A stretch of DNA of 64,000 nucleotides. It comes from Astropecten irregularis (taxonomy: Eukaryota; Echinodermata; Asteroidea; Paxillosida; Astropectinidae). The stretch covers positions 8,928,001 through 8,992,000 of the forward strand of contig OZ020259.1 of NCBI GenBank assembly GCA_963971285.1, written 5' to 3'. The position numbers and the translations under genes are program-made. Shown in pieces: positions 46,266 through 59,500 of the stretch (positions are counted from its first letter, which is position 1; the number at the start of each line of letters is the position of its first letter). Below the pieces are notes generated by a model. The model was not told the origin of the DNA. It searched no databases and saw nothing but the letters and a program-made list of their open reading frames with translations.

Positions 46266-46937
46266 ATCACATCGTCACCATTTTCACGAAGGGACAAAGT
46301 TGGCAAAAATCAAAATTCTTTTTTTGGCCTAAATCGATTGAGGGTAATGCAAGGGACATCTTGGCGAACTAATTTTTGTTCAAATCAAATCAAATCATAA
46401 AGATCATGGAAATCAATAAAGGGCACTTTGCACCCAAATGGCATTTAACGTTTTCACGAAGAGACAAAGTGGCACAAATGCACGTTGTTCTATGGGTACA
46501 AAATATAGCGCGTATGCTATTTATTGCTTTCACGAAGAGACATGCTTGCAACATTACGCACGCGTGATTTTTTTTCTAGTTTTACAAAGTGGCATTTTGT
46601 GCATGTTTGTATGGGGAGATTTTGCATTTTCACGAAGAGACAAAGTGCAATCGGCCCTTTTAAATAACTCGCTCTTGGAGTTTTGCATTTTCACGAAGAG
46701 ACAAATATCTATGGACGTTAATTACTCCATAATTAAGGGGTCTATTAACTTTTAATTAGCACCTCATGATAGTGTGTGTTTCGAGCTTCAAAATTGGTAT
46801 AAAAATATTATAAACATGCCCTCTAAAAGTAGAAGGAAATCTTCAATTTAAAAAGGGTAAAACTTTAAAATTGATTTTCTCAAAACTATAGTTTCAACGC
46901 GCCGTGGCCACTTTGTCTCTTTGAGAAAACGGTGAGG
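46266..46937. mobile_element. MITE with internal copies of its own end
   Basis: Inverted ends CGTCACCATTTTCACGAAGG ... TTTGAGAAAACGGTGAGGA. The subterminal word TTTTCACGAAGAGACAAAGTGG recurs in direct orientation at about 46269, 46450, 46531, 46627 and 46687, with one inverted copy near 46905. About 670 bp. Confidence 0.6.
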
Positions 46938-47502
46938 ACATGTCAACAAGGCATTTACTATTCAGGAATAAAAGTTATCTTTATATGACCACCTGAAGAT
47001 TGCATTTAATAACTACCACTACAATGTACACATGTACATGTATTTTCAAAAGGAACATCTTCTGTTTTAGATTCACAAATGCACAAATTACATTTCTACA
47101 GAATAATGATTGGTGCTATACAATCTTCAAATGAAGTAAGCTTTCACACATTGAGAGCCCCGAACAAATGAACAAAAAAATCCAAGGAAAATTTGATCTT
47201 TATGATGGAAAATGAGGAACAAATTAAGGAGCAGAATATGAACATGTATAAACAGTCACAATGAAACAGCGCTTTTATAGTAACTGGCAATGTGGCTCCT
47301 TGTACAAGATCAAACAAATTCTTCTTGTAAGTTTCAATTCTTATATGGCAGATATCTTTGCCTATAATCTCAAACACATCATTTCTGCAGACTCTGCATC
47401 TATAGCAAAATGGAATATGCTAACTCTATGTGGCTTACTTGTTTCACAACATAAAAATAGAAGATGTAACCTTTCTAAGAAATGAGGAGAAACTAGACCT
47501 GG

Positions 47503-47552
47503 TCACTGCTGCATACCTGGGTGGTTGGGTGCCTGTTGACTGGACTGTAATC
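47503..47552 (-). CDS. GTSF1: GTSF1-like exon 9 (stop)
   Basis: Residues 337-352 ([16 protein letters not shown]) and the TGA stop, after the acceptor TTGCATCCAG|GA. Short, so it rests on phase, composition and a good acceptor. Confidence 0.6.
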
Positions 47553-50500
47553 CTGGATGCAAGAAATCAACCCAGAACTCTGAATGTACATACTGCTTCT
47601 AAATCATTATAGGATATTGACACTTTCTCCTACCATCAACCTCATACATAAAACATGTGAACTTAGAGTCACTTGGAGTACATTACTGTATGTATGCCAA
47701 ATGTATCACATACCATATGATATTGTTATTGTAGTTGTATTGACTTACCTGCAGCAGGCATGCCAAGTCCTGGTCGGTAACCTCCTCGAGGTAATCCCCT
47801 ACCCCTTCCCAGACCAGTCAGATTGACCATAGGACCAACTTGAGGGTTGTTACTCAAACCATTTTGTGTGGGATTTTGTGTTGGGGCACGCGGTGTATAG
47901 GCTAATGTATTGGAAGAAGCCTGCAGGAGAGAAAAGTAGAAACATTAGCAAACTGTGATGCTCAGAAGGCACCTTTGTAACTTAATGCGTTTTATCTTAA
48001 TAGATAATCATTAACAAATGTCCCTATATGTGGTTCAATAATGGAGGACAATCATCAGATTTCATATAAATAAGTGTTGTCACAAGGGATTTGTCGTAAT
48101 AAGGGGAACATGAATATGAAAATGATGATGGTTGAATTATCAAATGTTGCCCTAAAAAGGAATTTTACAAATGAAAACAAACTTTTGTCATGAAAACACC
48201 TCCATTGACGTATACAAGGAAACTGAGAACCATTCTGTTTTACAACTGAATGTCTGTGCCTTAAAGGTACAATGTAGTAAGTATCTTCTACTAGAATTCA
48301 ATATCTAACCCCAAATGGCGTTTTTCAACTCAATGCCACTTAAATATACTGTACAACAGATGAGATACAATGTGATATGACCATGCCTTACCATAGCCAC
48401 AGTAGGAGGTTGTACAGAGCCTTGTACTCCTGCTGGTCTCACATTCTGCTCAGTTTCTGGAGAGTTGAATATATTGGCAGCAATGGTACGACCCTGCACA
48501 GCTATATCAATCCAATACAAAATTGATACATTTCATTAGATCAAAAATAAGATTTGGTCCTCAAACAATCTATATATGCAAGATGTGTAATTACCTGTTA
48601 AAGCAGTTAAATTATTGTCTGAAAACATGAATGTGTTTATACAATTGACAAGAGTTTGCTTGTACATGTATAATGCCCTCTACACCTGTATTCAGCAAGT
48701 TGATTTGATCACTTGTCATTTGATGGTTACATTTGTTGTTGAATATTAAAACATATGCAGTTAAATGTACACAAAACTGGATTCATAACAATAAATTTGG
48801 GTGAGCTAAGAAAATTTTGAACAAACCAAAAATTGTCTCTGGGTTTTTATGCCTAGCTCATTCATTGGATAGATCCTATAGGGTTAAGTTTCAGTCATGT
48901 GAATCATGATAAAGGTTTGAATAGAGATTTGTCTTAATAACACATTGTATCTTACAATCAGATCCTTACAAAATTATGACAAACTGGAGACAATAACTCT
49001 ACATATAGACATTATCTTCCCAAAACATTATCATTGTCTAAACAAACTGACAACACAAAATATACAGACATAGAAAATAACCTTATTCATGGCTATTTTT
49101 ATGTGTCATAAATTCAAAATCATGATGTCTTTTGTTTTCCTTGCAGTTCATCTACAGTCATATGTTACATCAAAATCCTAAAAATCTCATCATTAAAACA
49201 ATCAAACAAAATTTAAGGCTTTGCATGGTGACAATTGGTATATGGATCAGTTTGTGGATACACCATGTAAGAATCATTTGTACTTTCCCGCTTCTATTTC
49301 ATTTGCACTTCTCGTAAGGTCTCAACGTTTTGTCTAGCCTGCTCTAGTCATCTCTTGAGTCTCCTGATGATGACAAGAGCAGGCTAGACGAAATGTTGAG
49401 ATCTTACGACAAGTGCGAACGAAATAAAAGTGTGAAAGTATGAGCAATTCTTACATAGTGTTTCCACAAACAATCAACAAACCAAACATAATGTTTTCAA
49501 ATTTAGAGACACCACCAAACATGTTTCCTAGTTACAACAAGAACATTGAAATGATGGATTATCAGTCAGTAAGTCAACATACTGAGTGGCTTACAAAAGT
49601 GAATCCGGTGCCCACATACCGAACATCTTCTAGACTCCTCTTTGAGGTCAAATACAATAGCACTCTGCACTTGCACTAAAGACAGCACACCGGATCTCAG
49701 ACAAACATTGCAACCATACAAACGTGAGGTGAGTGTGCTTGTGTGCATGCATGAGAAGTTTGTCTGACATCCGGGAATTGTGTACATTCGTGCTGGCCAA
49801 ATCACTCGTGTGACCATACGTCATTAGTGTGGAGCGCTATTGGATGATTGTATATGGTGTACTTGAAACCTTACTATGGTATGCTGGCAGATTTTCATTC
49901 ATAGCTTCCAGAGATTTGGAAATTGTCTATTTTCAACCTTGAAAGTTCTCAATAGGAGATTGCTACAAAGGTAACTATACAATACTTCACACAATAGTCT
50001 GAGCCTAAGGTTAAATTCCTTTGTATGGAATGACCATTTGTCCCACTTGTCAATCTAATGCATCATATGAATGGCAATTCACAGCTTGATAACAAACCGG
50101 GCAGTTTCATGTGGACTGAAAAACTTTTCAAGCAGGTGCGGAAAACAACATCAAAAGAAGACTTCATGAAAAAGGACCCACTTAAAGGAAATTCCAATGT
50201 GCTAAGAAAAGTACATTTAATTTAAATCGTTTTGATGCTGCTTTCTGCTTGAGAGAAAGTTGTCTTTTGTGGACCACATTGGAATGAGTGTTTGCAGAAT
50301 ATTTGACTTACAACAAAGAAGGGAGACTGGCACAGGTGGTGCCAATGGGTTGTTTGCTTCAATTAATCCTTAAGGGGCTTTAAAAAAAAAGCCCCTTCCA
50401 AAAAGAAAAAAAGAGGGATAAACAAATGAGTAAATGAAGAAAATAAGCATCTTCAATGAAAAAAGAAGGGGCTCACTTAAGTAGTTTCACATTCATGATA

Positions 50501-53500
50501 GCTGCTGCATTAGTCAAGAATTACATGCAAAATACCATCTAAGATGTTTGCTTATGTTTCCAAGAAACAATAAAGAAAAATGTATAATGTAATTAATGAA
50601 CATGCCTTTAGTAATCAATGTGATTAATAACAATGTGCATTTCATACAAGAAAATTACATGCTTGGGCCTCATCTAGCAAGTAGCAATCTTTCACAGTTA
50701 AATCGTTTTTTTTTATACATACAGGTGACACCTGATTTTCTTTATTTTATTTATTTATTTATATTCGGGCAACAATATACAAGAATATAAAATACAGATA
50801 AACCTCAGACAAAAACATAAAGAAAGACAGGCCCGCGCCCGCGGATTGCCCAAAAGCGAAATAAATCACTATACAAAAGGCTATCCACACAATACAAATT
50901 ACAATTTCTTTCAGAATCCTTGTGTTCCAGAATTGAACCATTATTATGTGTAACAGAAAAAATACAAAAAAAAAATGTATAAAAGGTTGAGATACCAAGC
51001 CATTGCTTTAGGCTGATTCACTTGTGTGAGGGAAGAACCGAACAATTAGACTGCCTGTCCAAAATGTCCGATTGAAGCACCCTACCATTGAGGTGAATAT
51101 TTTGTCTTTAAAACTTTGAATACTTCTGAGGCATAACACATGATTGTTCTTCCTTTCTAGTATTACAAACATCTCAAAGTGATGTGGTTGATGAATTGTC
51201 TTGGTTTGGTGGTTCATTAGATTCTCCATGGAGAGACAGTCAAAGCATATTAAGAATTGTAAAAGATGTGCCAGATACCTGTGATTATTAACATTTGGCA
51301 GGTAATGGCAAATAATGTGGAGCAATCTTTGTGATTCTTACAGCTATGACAGGCATACTGTGCATGTCACCATGCATATCCCAGTCAACATTTGGTTCAT
51401 TCCAACACATCATAATTATGATGCATTACAGCCTTTGTTTTAAAAAAAGTAGAGGGTGGTAAATGACAGTCAGTTCAGAAACAATGACCTCCTGGAAAGA
51501 TGTTAATCAAAACATTCCTGTTCAAATAAGCCTGTTGTTGTGTTGAATGTCTGTAATGTAATACATGTACTACCATACTGGCTGGGATCACAAAGTATTA
51601 AATGCAGAATGAATGTCAATCACATGGGTTGGATTTCAAGTATACTCTACATGTAGCTAACCCATATGACTAGCTGGAAGCTATGGTGTTGTAGTGTACA
51701 GAGGATGTATCCAGGAGAGTAATAAATATAGGGTGCTAGCCTTGAAATCCTGCTACATATTATGGTGAGATAACTGGTCTGTCTAACTCACATAGACTGA
51801 TAGAGAATTCCTTCTTTCACAATGTCACCTCCATTAAAAGCATACAACAGAGAGATGGAAACACCACGAACAATAACAGCACTGGTCAGACAATGTAACT
51901 ACCTCCATGCTTTTAACCATTAGTCTCAGCAAGCTTTGCTTTATGTTTGATACTGTCTGGCTGTCTGAACCTCTTCTGAGTTCTATTGAACCAGCGTCGT
52001 ATTTTGAGTAAAAAAGAAAAAAGACCGCAGTGAGGCTACAATACAGTATTATAAGCACGGTGGTCATCCATGGTCTTTACTCAGAATTAAAGACAAAAAT
52101 CGAATCCATATTAAACATAATCTTCTTGAAATAAATGTATGATAAACTACACTATAGTGAGCTTATGCAGCCTTTAATTATAAGAATACATAGTTTCACA
52201 TTGTTTCACATCAGAAAACATCTTTCACATTATACCTACAGGAAGAAGAAAGCTATATACAGAGGTAAAAAGAGAAAGAATTTACAGTGACACTTATACT
52301 CCCTTTCCCATGCAAGCAAAATGTTCTGACAGCTAGATAGAGCTACCTGTAACAATCAGGTGTTTAATGACCTTGCTAATATTGATGTCTCTATAGAGAG
52401 ACTATGCCTGGATCATGATGTAGGAAACTGCCATGGATTTATGGCACAGGTGGGAAAAGAATGCTTTGTAAATACCGGTTTCACACAATGCTGTTATCCG
52501 GGTAATCCTGGGGCTAACGAAAAATTTTACCTTGAGATTACACAGGTAATTTGGAGCATTCACACAACACTTCTCCAGGTTAGAAATTCTCCGGGTTAAC
52601 TGCCTCAAAACCCCACTTAACCCGGGTAATTTTTAACCCTGCTCGCGAGTTGTTTGAACCCACCAATCTCGGGGTTAACGGCGGCCTTGAGACAAATCTC
52701 CGGGTTATCATTGGATGTGTGAATGCTCGCCCAGTTTTCCAACCCGGGTACGTTCATTCAGCAGTCAGCGTGCTCTGCGCAAACCCGGAAGTAAACCGTC
52801 ATGGCATGATGTTATTTCTCAGTGCAATGATTGCACTGCAATGACGTATTGCCTTTTGTAGCTGGTACCTTGAAACAGGCTTCCGTTCACTTATCATTTG
52901 ACAAATAACAGGGCACCAATCAACAAAAGAGAGTGCACTATGCAGAACTTCCACATGCACACGCGAAAATTACATTCCGGTGTCAGAAGCTCAACTGTCT
53001 GGCATGCCAAGCTATCCAGATGATGAAACTGGGCAGCAACTTTCGAGCATTTTCATCATGATGTGCGCATGCATAGTGTGACGTATCAGGACCTTATTGG
53101 TCCACCATGCCCAGAGAGACTGCTCAGCACGCGGACAGTCTATCCCTTGACACTGGCATTTTGCAATCGACACTTCAAATAGCATAATGATGCAAGAGAC
53201 CAGTAAAACTGGTAAAATGTTGTTCAAAAGAAAAAAGAAAAAAAAATTGTTTTACAATGTTGTGCTAGATAGACAGCGCTTTCTTTGTCGACTTCCAAGA
53301 AAATTCTGAAGTAGTATGATCAATGCTAAAATGTCGTGCTGTTGTGCCAAGCGGCTTTGAGCGCAATGGATTGGGAGAGGGCAGATGTAGGCTTGTGCAC
53401 ATTCTCCGGGTCTACGCTTCAAAGGCGTGAATGCCATCACAACTTACCAGGGTACGCACCAAGCGGGTAAAGCTCAATTGCGGAGAGAAACTTGAAATGT

Positions 53501-56500
53501 GTAACTGATTCTCCGGGTTATCTTTTACCCGGTTGCGGATAACTACCCGGGTAATTACTTACCTGGGTAAGTACATGTACAGAGGTGTGTGAAAACAGTA
53601 TAAGGAACCTGGGAATAGGAATATCCTAGACTGGTAAATGTACAGCGCTTACATACATGTAGGCTATCTCAACCAGTAATACGGTACTAAACTCAGCCTC
53701 AAACTCTTAACTCTAACTATTTAGAATCAACATTCTCAGGAAACCAGACAACAAGTTAATGTACACCATTTACCACAGATAGTCAGATATATCAAAACCA
53801 GTGGCTCAGTGGTTACTAGTAATCAATCATTCATTCAACCAATCTCTCAAAAGCAAATGAATCACACTTACCACCAATTCCAGAAGCAACAGGCTAAGCT
53901 GTTGCACCACATTCCCAATAGCGTTCCGCACTAATGACGTCACATGAGTGTACAAAATCCCCTGATGTCAGACAAACATTAACTCACACACGCAGTGTAT
54001 CATGTACACCACGCGTGCGCGCACACCACACATTTGCAAGGTTGCAATGTTTGTCCGAGCTAGTGTGCTATTTTTAGCGCAAGTTTGGAGTGCTATTCTA
54101 CTTATTCCCATAGTGAGCGCTACAACCTCTGCTTTACTTTTTTTTAGACCAGGTTGAATGTTTAGGCCTACAACTGTTAATTCCCATTCCAGAGAACCAA
54201 TTGTGCAAAATATTTAGTGGCCACATATACATAATGATACATGTCCATGCATACCACTGCATGCTTCACACCAATGGATCTCCTAACTTCACCTTGCCGG
54301 TGGCCTTAATATCATGATACACAAACCCCAAAGTCCACTTGATTTCTTTACTTAGATGCACAGTTCCCTGTAGGCTTGGATTACAAATTTGGAATCGGAA
54401 TCGATTCCGTGAATTTTTTTGATTTTGTGTTTTTGAGTTTCGATTCCAAAATCGCGCCGAGCGATTATTGGGTCGTTCAATCTTTGAACCAACGATAAAT
54501 GAAACGATTGCATTCTTCCAAGAAATGAATCCTGGCTGATTAACACATCACAGAACTTATAAACTGCGTGCGGCACCGTCTGTTTTGTCGAATGTGCACG
54601 ATCAATTGATGCATAGCTCTGTAGGATTAGTTGGAAAAGTATATAAAACATGATACAACGATCGTTGCTGCGACGTATTAAAATATGTCAGATTCTGGTC
54701 TCAATCTACGTGCATGTTCGTTCCGGAATCTGGTGATGATTTGGTGCTGGCAACCTTACAGAATTTTCAGTCAGAGTTGTTCATGACTTTCTCAGCGTGA
54801 CAAGTCACATTTTTTACCGCGAAATCTGCTCTTTTTCGGACTCGTGATGCCCTGGCTGAGCGGAAATGCACCGTGTTTTTTTGGTCTTAGAGGTGCTTTC
54901 GGTGGTGGGAAATCATGATTCATTGGGTGCGTGTGCGTTGTTGTCCGGCAGTTGCCATGCCTACCGGATCAGTGTATTCACTGACAAGCTTGCACGTGGT
55001 TGCCTGAAAACCAACGTGCTAGTTTCCATTGATGGGTTGCCAATTTATGGTGTAGCGTCCCGCGGGCACCAACCAAAGAATGCAATGTAAACATCTTTCG
55101 AGGTTGAGGAAAATGTGGAGAAGATGTAGACTTTCTTGCTTAAAATGACAAAGAATCTGCGATCCATTTTTGCCGATGACAAAGTAGATATGCCCTAGGG
55201 CCTACTCGACTTCACCTTCGTAATCATATTTCAATGGAATAGTTTTGACTCGAGAAGTAATAAACCAAAACGGAAGGAAGGAAAGTTGTCTCCGCAGCGC
55301 CGTCGGAAACTGTTTGGTTCAGTTATGAATTTATAAATGGATATTCCTCTGGGTGCGGCATTGTTTCAAGGCTATTGAATTAAATTCATGCCAATAAAAT
55401 GTGGATTTTGTAAGATTAGGACAAACTAAAATTACTCAGAAATTATAGATTGGCAAGAAAATTATCGGCTGAACGACTCACGATGTATGACCACTAATTC
55501 CTTACTATACTTCGCGTGGTATGACCGATAAAAAAAATAAAAAATAAGATAACGTAATTTGTGCATTTAGAAGTTGCCGGCAATACTGAAAAACAAGGGG
55601 TTTTAGGTATACCTACCACTAGACAAAGTGGCTACTAGCCCGCTGTACCAATGCCTTTGCCTTGCTGAATTCTTACGAACTTGTACTCGTTCGTGCGTAC
55701 GTCACCCCCGGAGTTTGCCTTTATTTCAATGTTGTTTTTGCCGGCGAAAAATGGAATCGATTCCGACTGGAATCATGATTCCAACTTGGAATCGGAATCG
55801 ATTCCGAAAATGCTGAAATTCTCTGCATACATTCTTGTAAAATTAAAACACAAGTCTAGGTACTTCAATGCTTAAAATACATCACAGTATGTCCCCTATG
55901 ACTACAATACACACATCTTCGCAAATTGATTTTCTTCTTTGATTTACATGACGAGGAATGAGTGGAATTGTACAGGAAATATTACACAGATACAGTTATC
56001 ATTCATATCAGATTGATATTGATTGACATACAATGTAAACGGAACTCACTTGTTGTATGTCTTGGAATAGCACTTTGACTTTTGGGAACAAGAGTGCCTC
56101 TCCCAAATCCCATGAGTCTATGAGGAACCTCTTGACCAACAGAATTCACCATCCCTGAAAAATCAAAAGCATCAATAGTCCTATTAGAATAAATCATGTC
56201 CAAAACCTTCATTATTAAACCTTTGTAAGGAATTAAGGGACATTACATTGAAGACAAAATGGGTGATATCACACATTATTATTACTTGTTGTATATATGA
56301 TAATAGGTAGGTCTATTATGCAGCTGAATAGTCCAAATTGCATAGTAATGATTCATAGTAGGCTCTTGCTCAAAATCAGTGTCTTCTTTTCTAGCATCCC
56401 TTTACATCATACATGTACTACGAATAGTTACTGTACAGGGCAATTTCGCTCAGATAATGAAGCCATTTCATCATCCTTGGTGGTCTCTAAAAATGTTCCC

Positions 56501-59500
56501 TTCCAGTTATAAGAAGGTAGCCAGCAGAAAGAAATCCTGAATGTGCACCTCTCTATAAACATTAGATACGGAATAATAGTGAATATCTATGGAATTCTCT
56601 AGCAGTTCATCTTTATAATGCTCATTAAGTATCAAGAAATCCTTGATGCAGAAAATACTTGTGCATCAATAAAATGTCAGACGATTCCTTTATGGGACAT
56701 TGGAAGCACAATTCTCCATTTCATGATATCACTCAATCATGGCATATTTCATGTCCCGATGATGTCTGTATCACTGGCGCCACAAACCAAGACATTTTAG
56801 AATCAACAACCAATAATGCAATTACATGTACTTGCACAATATTGGAATATTCCACTGGTCCATATGAGTTAGTCAAGAATATCCTTGGCATTCAACAACA
56901 AAATCTAGGATATGCACAGTACAATAGAATTACAGGTATCTGTTTTATATTTGTTTATATTCTTTCTTTGCATTTTATATCTACAGAATGATAGATTGAA
57001 ATATGAGCTGAATTTGATATAATAAATGTGATGTATCAAGGTTGCATAATATTACCATTGTGTGCATTGTGTGAGTGATGTTCCAGTGCAATTGCTGCTT
57101 TGGGTAGCTGCTTAGGGCGTCTCATTTCTCCTGTATTTGACTCTGGTTGCTGTGGTTCTTCCTCCTCACTGCTATTGAAGCACAATGGGAAGATTGTCAC
57201 TTAAATGTAATATCATACTTTGGTTTTTATCAAAGAAATACAGATTCATGGGCAAAAATATCAAGACAGATACAGTAGTCGTCATCTTTGAAAATTTCAG
57301 GGCCATACGGTGCCCACTTTTTGAGAAAACGGTGAAAAACAGCCACACTATTTCTTAAGCCTTTTCTATTTTATTTTTGATCTTTTAAAAGATCAAAAAG
57401 ATTTTCGGTCGTTGTTTTACTAATTTCTGGATAAATACACCATTTCAGGCGGACAAATTTTAACGGTATGTTTGTACCACCACCATCTCCATACCCTGTA
57501 AGTTATAGGTAAATCTGTGAACATTTCTGTTTTGGTTTCTTACCAAAGTATAATACTACCTTTAAGTCCATGTCAAATAACGTCTGTGGTGTCACAGAGT
57601 TCACACAATTTCACATTGCAGATTTGCTGAAAGACTTCCTTCACCTACAGTACGGTACTCGTTTTTCCAGAATATGTAAGTTACAAGTTGCCAATAAAAT
57701 ACATATTCACCAACCACTATGTGCAGTATTATCTTTCTTTTGGGGCGAAAATTGTCCACCGTTTCTCGTATTAAATTGACAAATAAAAATGCAAAGACTT
57801 GAAAGGTGACAAAGATCTCAACAGAATGGACTTAAAACTTTCATCAACTTCAAGACAAGTCAACCAAATGGGTCATGGTTTCAGGTACATGTACATCAAC
57901 ATGCACGTTACAACAGTTGTGACATGTTCTCAGACAACACTTGGTATATTCAATGATTGCTTATACAACAGGTATTGAATCAACAAAGGCACTGGCAAAC
58001 ATCATATTGAATGGATATTATTTTGTATCAATTCCAGCGATTCACAATCGCCTGCCACCGTAAGTTTGCAATGCGCTGGCCAATCACAATGCGCGGAATC
58101 AATTTCATCGACAAACTGCGCATGTAGAAAGAGGCGTGTTTGTTGACAAAATTTATTAGTTGGCCAACACTTTGCAATCTCATAGTGGTGCACTATTGTG
58201 AATCACCCAAATTGTGTGAAGCAACGGCCCCACCTTTCTGTTAAGAATACATACCAAATAACTAGGTCAATTGGGGGTTGGGGAAAAAGTCATCAGAGCA
58301 TGGAATTTTGGTTTGCCTTTTTGGTTAAGAGGATGAAGCAAAAAAAGTAAAGGAAGAAAACTGATTTGACACATAACCCAGGAGACATACCAAAGGAAGA
58401 ATAAAGGCATCAAATTCCATCATGTCATTTTCATCTGTCTCTTTGTTGTAATGCACCTTACTTTTACTACACAGTAGAATGCCACTATAACAAACACCGC
58501 TATACCAAACACTTGGCCATACCAAACATCATCCTTGGTTTCCAATGTTTGCGTACAATGTATATTGGCCTGCTGAACATTGTTCACTATAACAAACGAC
58601 CACTATAACGGCTTTCCACTGTACCAGCAATGTCCTTATCTCTGAAATAATCTCTAGAATACTTACTCTTCCCCTCTGTCATTATTCTTGTTCACTTCTA
58701 ACAATTTCCTGGCTAATTCTGTCTTCTGTGCTGTGGTCATCCTAATGAATAAACCAAAAACAAGCAATTAGAAATGCATACTGCAATATTCTTATCAAGG
58801 CATTTTGAAAGACAGAAAGAAAGAAAAGAAGACTTATCAGTGAGCAATAGAAACAAAATCATAGCAGTTGAGTAAATCATATGTCTAATGACCAGGTTTG
58901 TCAAAAGTCTTGAAGGACATGTTTCTACCATCACCATTTGTATGTTAGTTTATTGAAGGTAAAATTAATTCATTTTCCATCCTGCAAAGATTGTATCATA
59001 TGAGGTTCAGACTTGATACACTAATCTTGCTACTGAATAACTAGGTGGGAATCCACTCATTTAAGGGAAGACAATCCCTGTACTTTTAGCAAATATTAGC
59101 ATATTACGAACAACTTAAAAATGATTTCTACAAAATTTCAACCCTTATGGTCACCTAAAACTTCTTAAAAATCATGTTTGAAAGAGCCCCACGTCGTCTG
59201 CTCTGCCTTTCCATGGGGGCCGCCATATTGTGCAAGCTCGCCGCTCTTCAGCCAAAACTGTGAAATTACAGAGGACTTAGCAGTCCCACTTACCGGGATG
59301 TATATGAAAAACGCCATACATCTGGAAGTGCTAAGTGCTATAACATCATTCTGTCAGGCATTCGGGTGCTCGAATAGGGCAAAAAAACGCTGTCAACAGT
59401 CTTTTCAATGTATTTCTAGCAGGTAAAGTAACCTTCCTTTTTTCAACAATGGGCTGTTTACATCGTAATTGCGAGCGGTTTTTGCACTCGCGTGCATTAG

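Larger units (their letters stand above)
44210..47502. other. Downstream of the GTSF1-like gene; repeats only
   Basis: AT-rich sequence with TGTACATGTACATG words (about 44700) and the repeats listed separately at 45642-45880 and 46266-46937. No coding exon recognised. The 3' UTR of the GTSF1-like gene must begin at 47502, but no nearby polyadenylation signal stands out. Confidence 0.45.

Noticed and set aside
51008..51325. 105-codon minus-strand frame as a reverse-transcriptase fragment
   Set aside because: Cys/His content is suggestive but no catalytic or zinc-knuckle spacing is present, so only a weak LINE-relic label was kept for the region.
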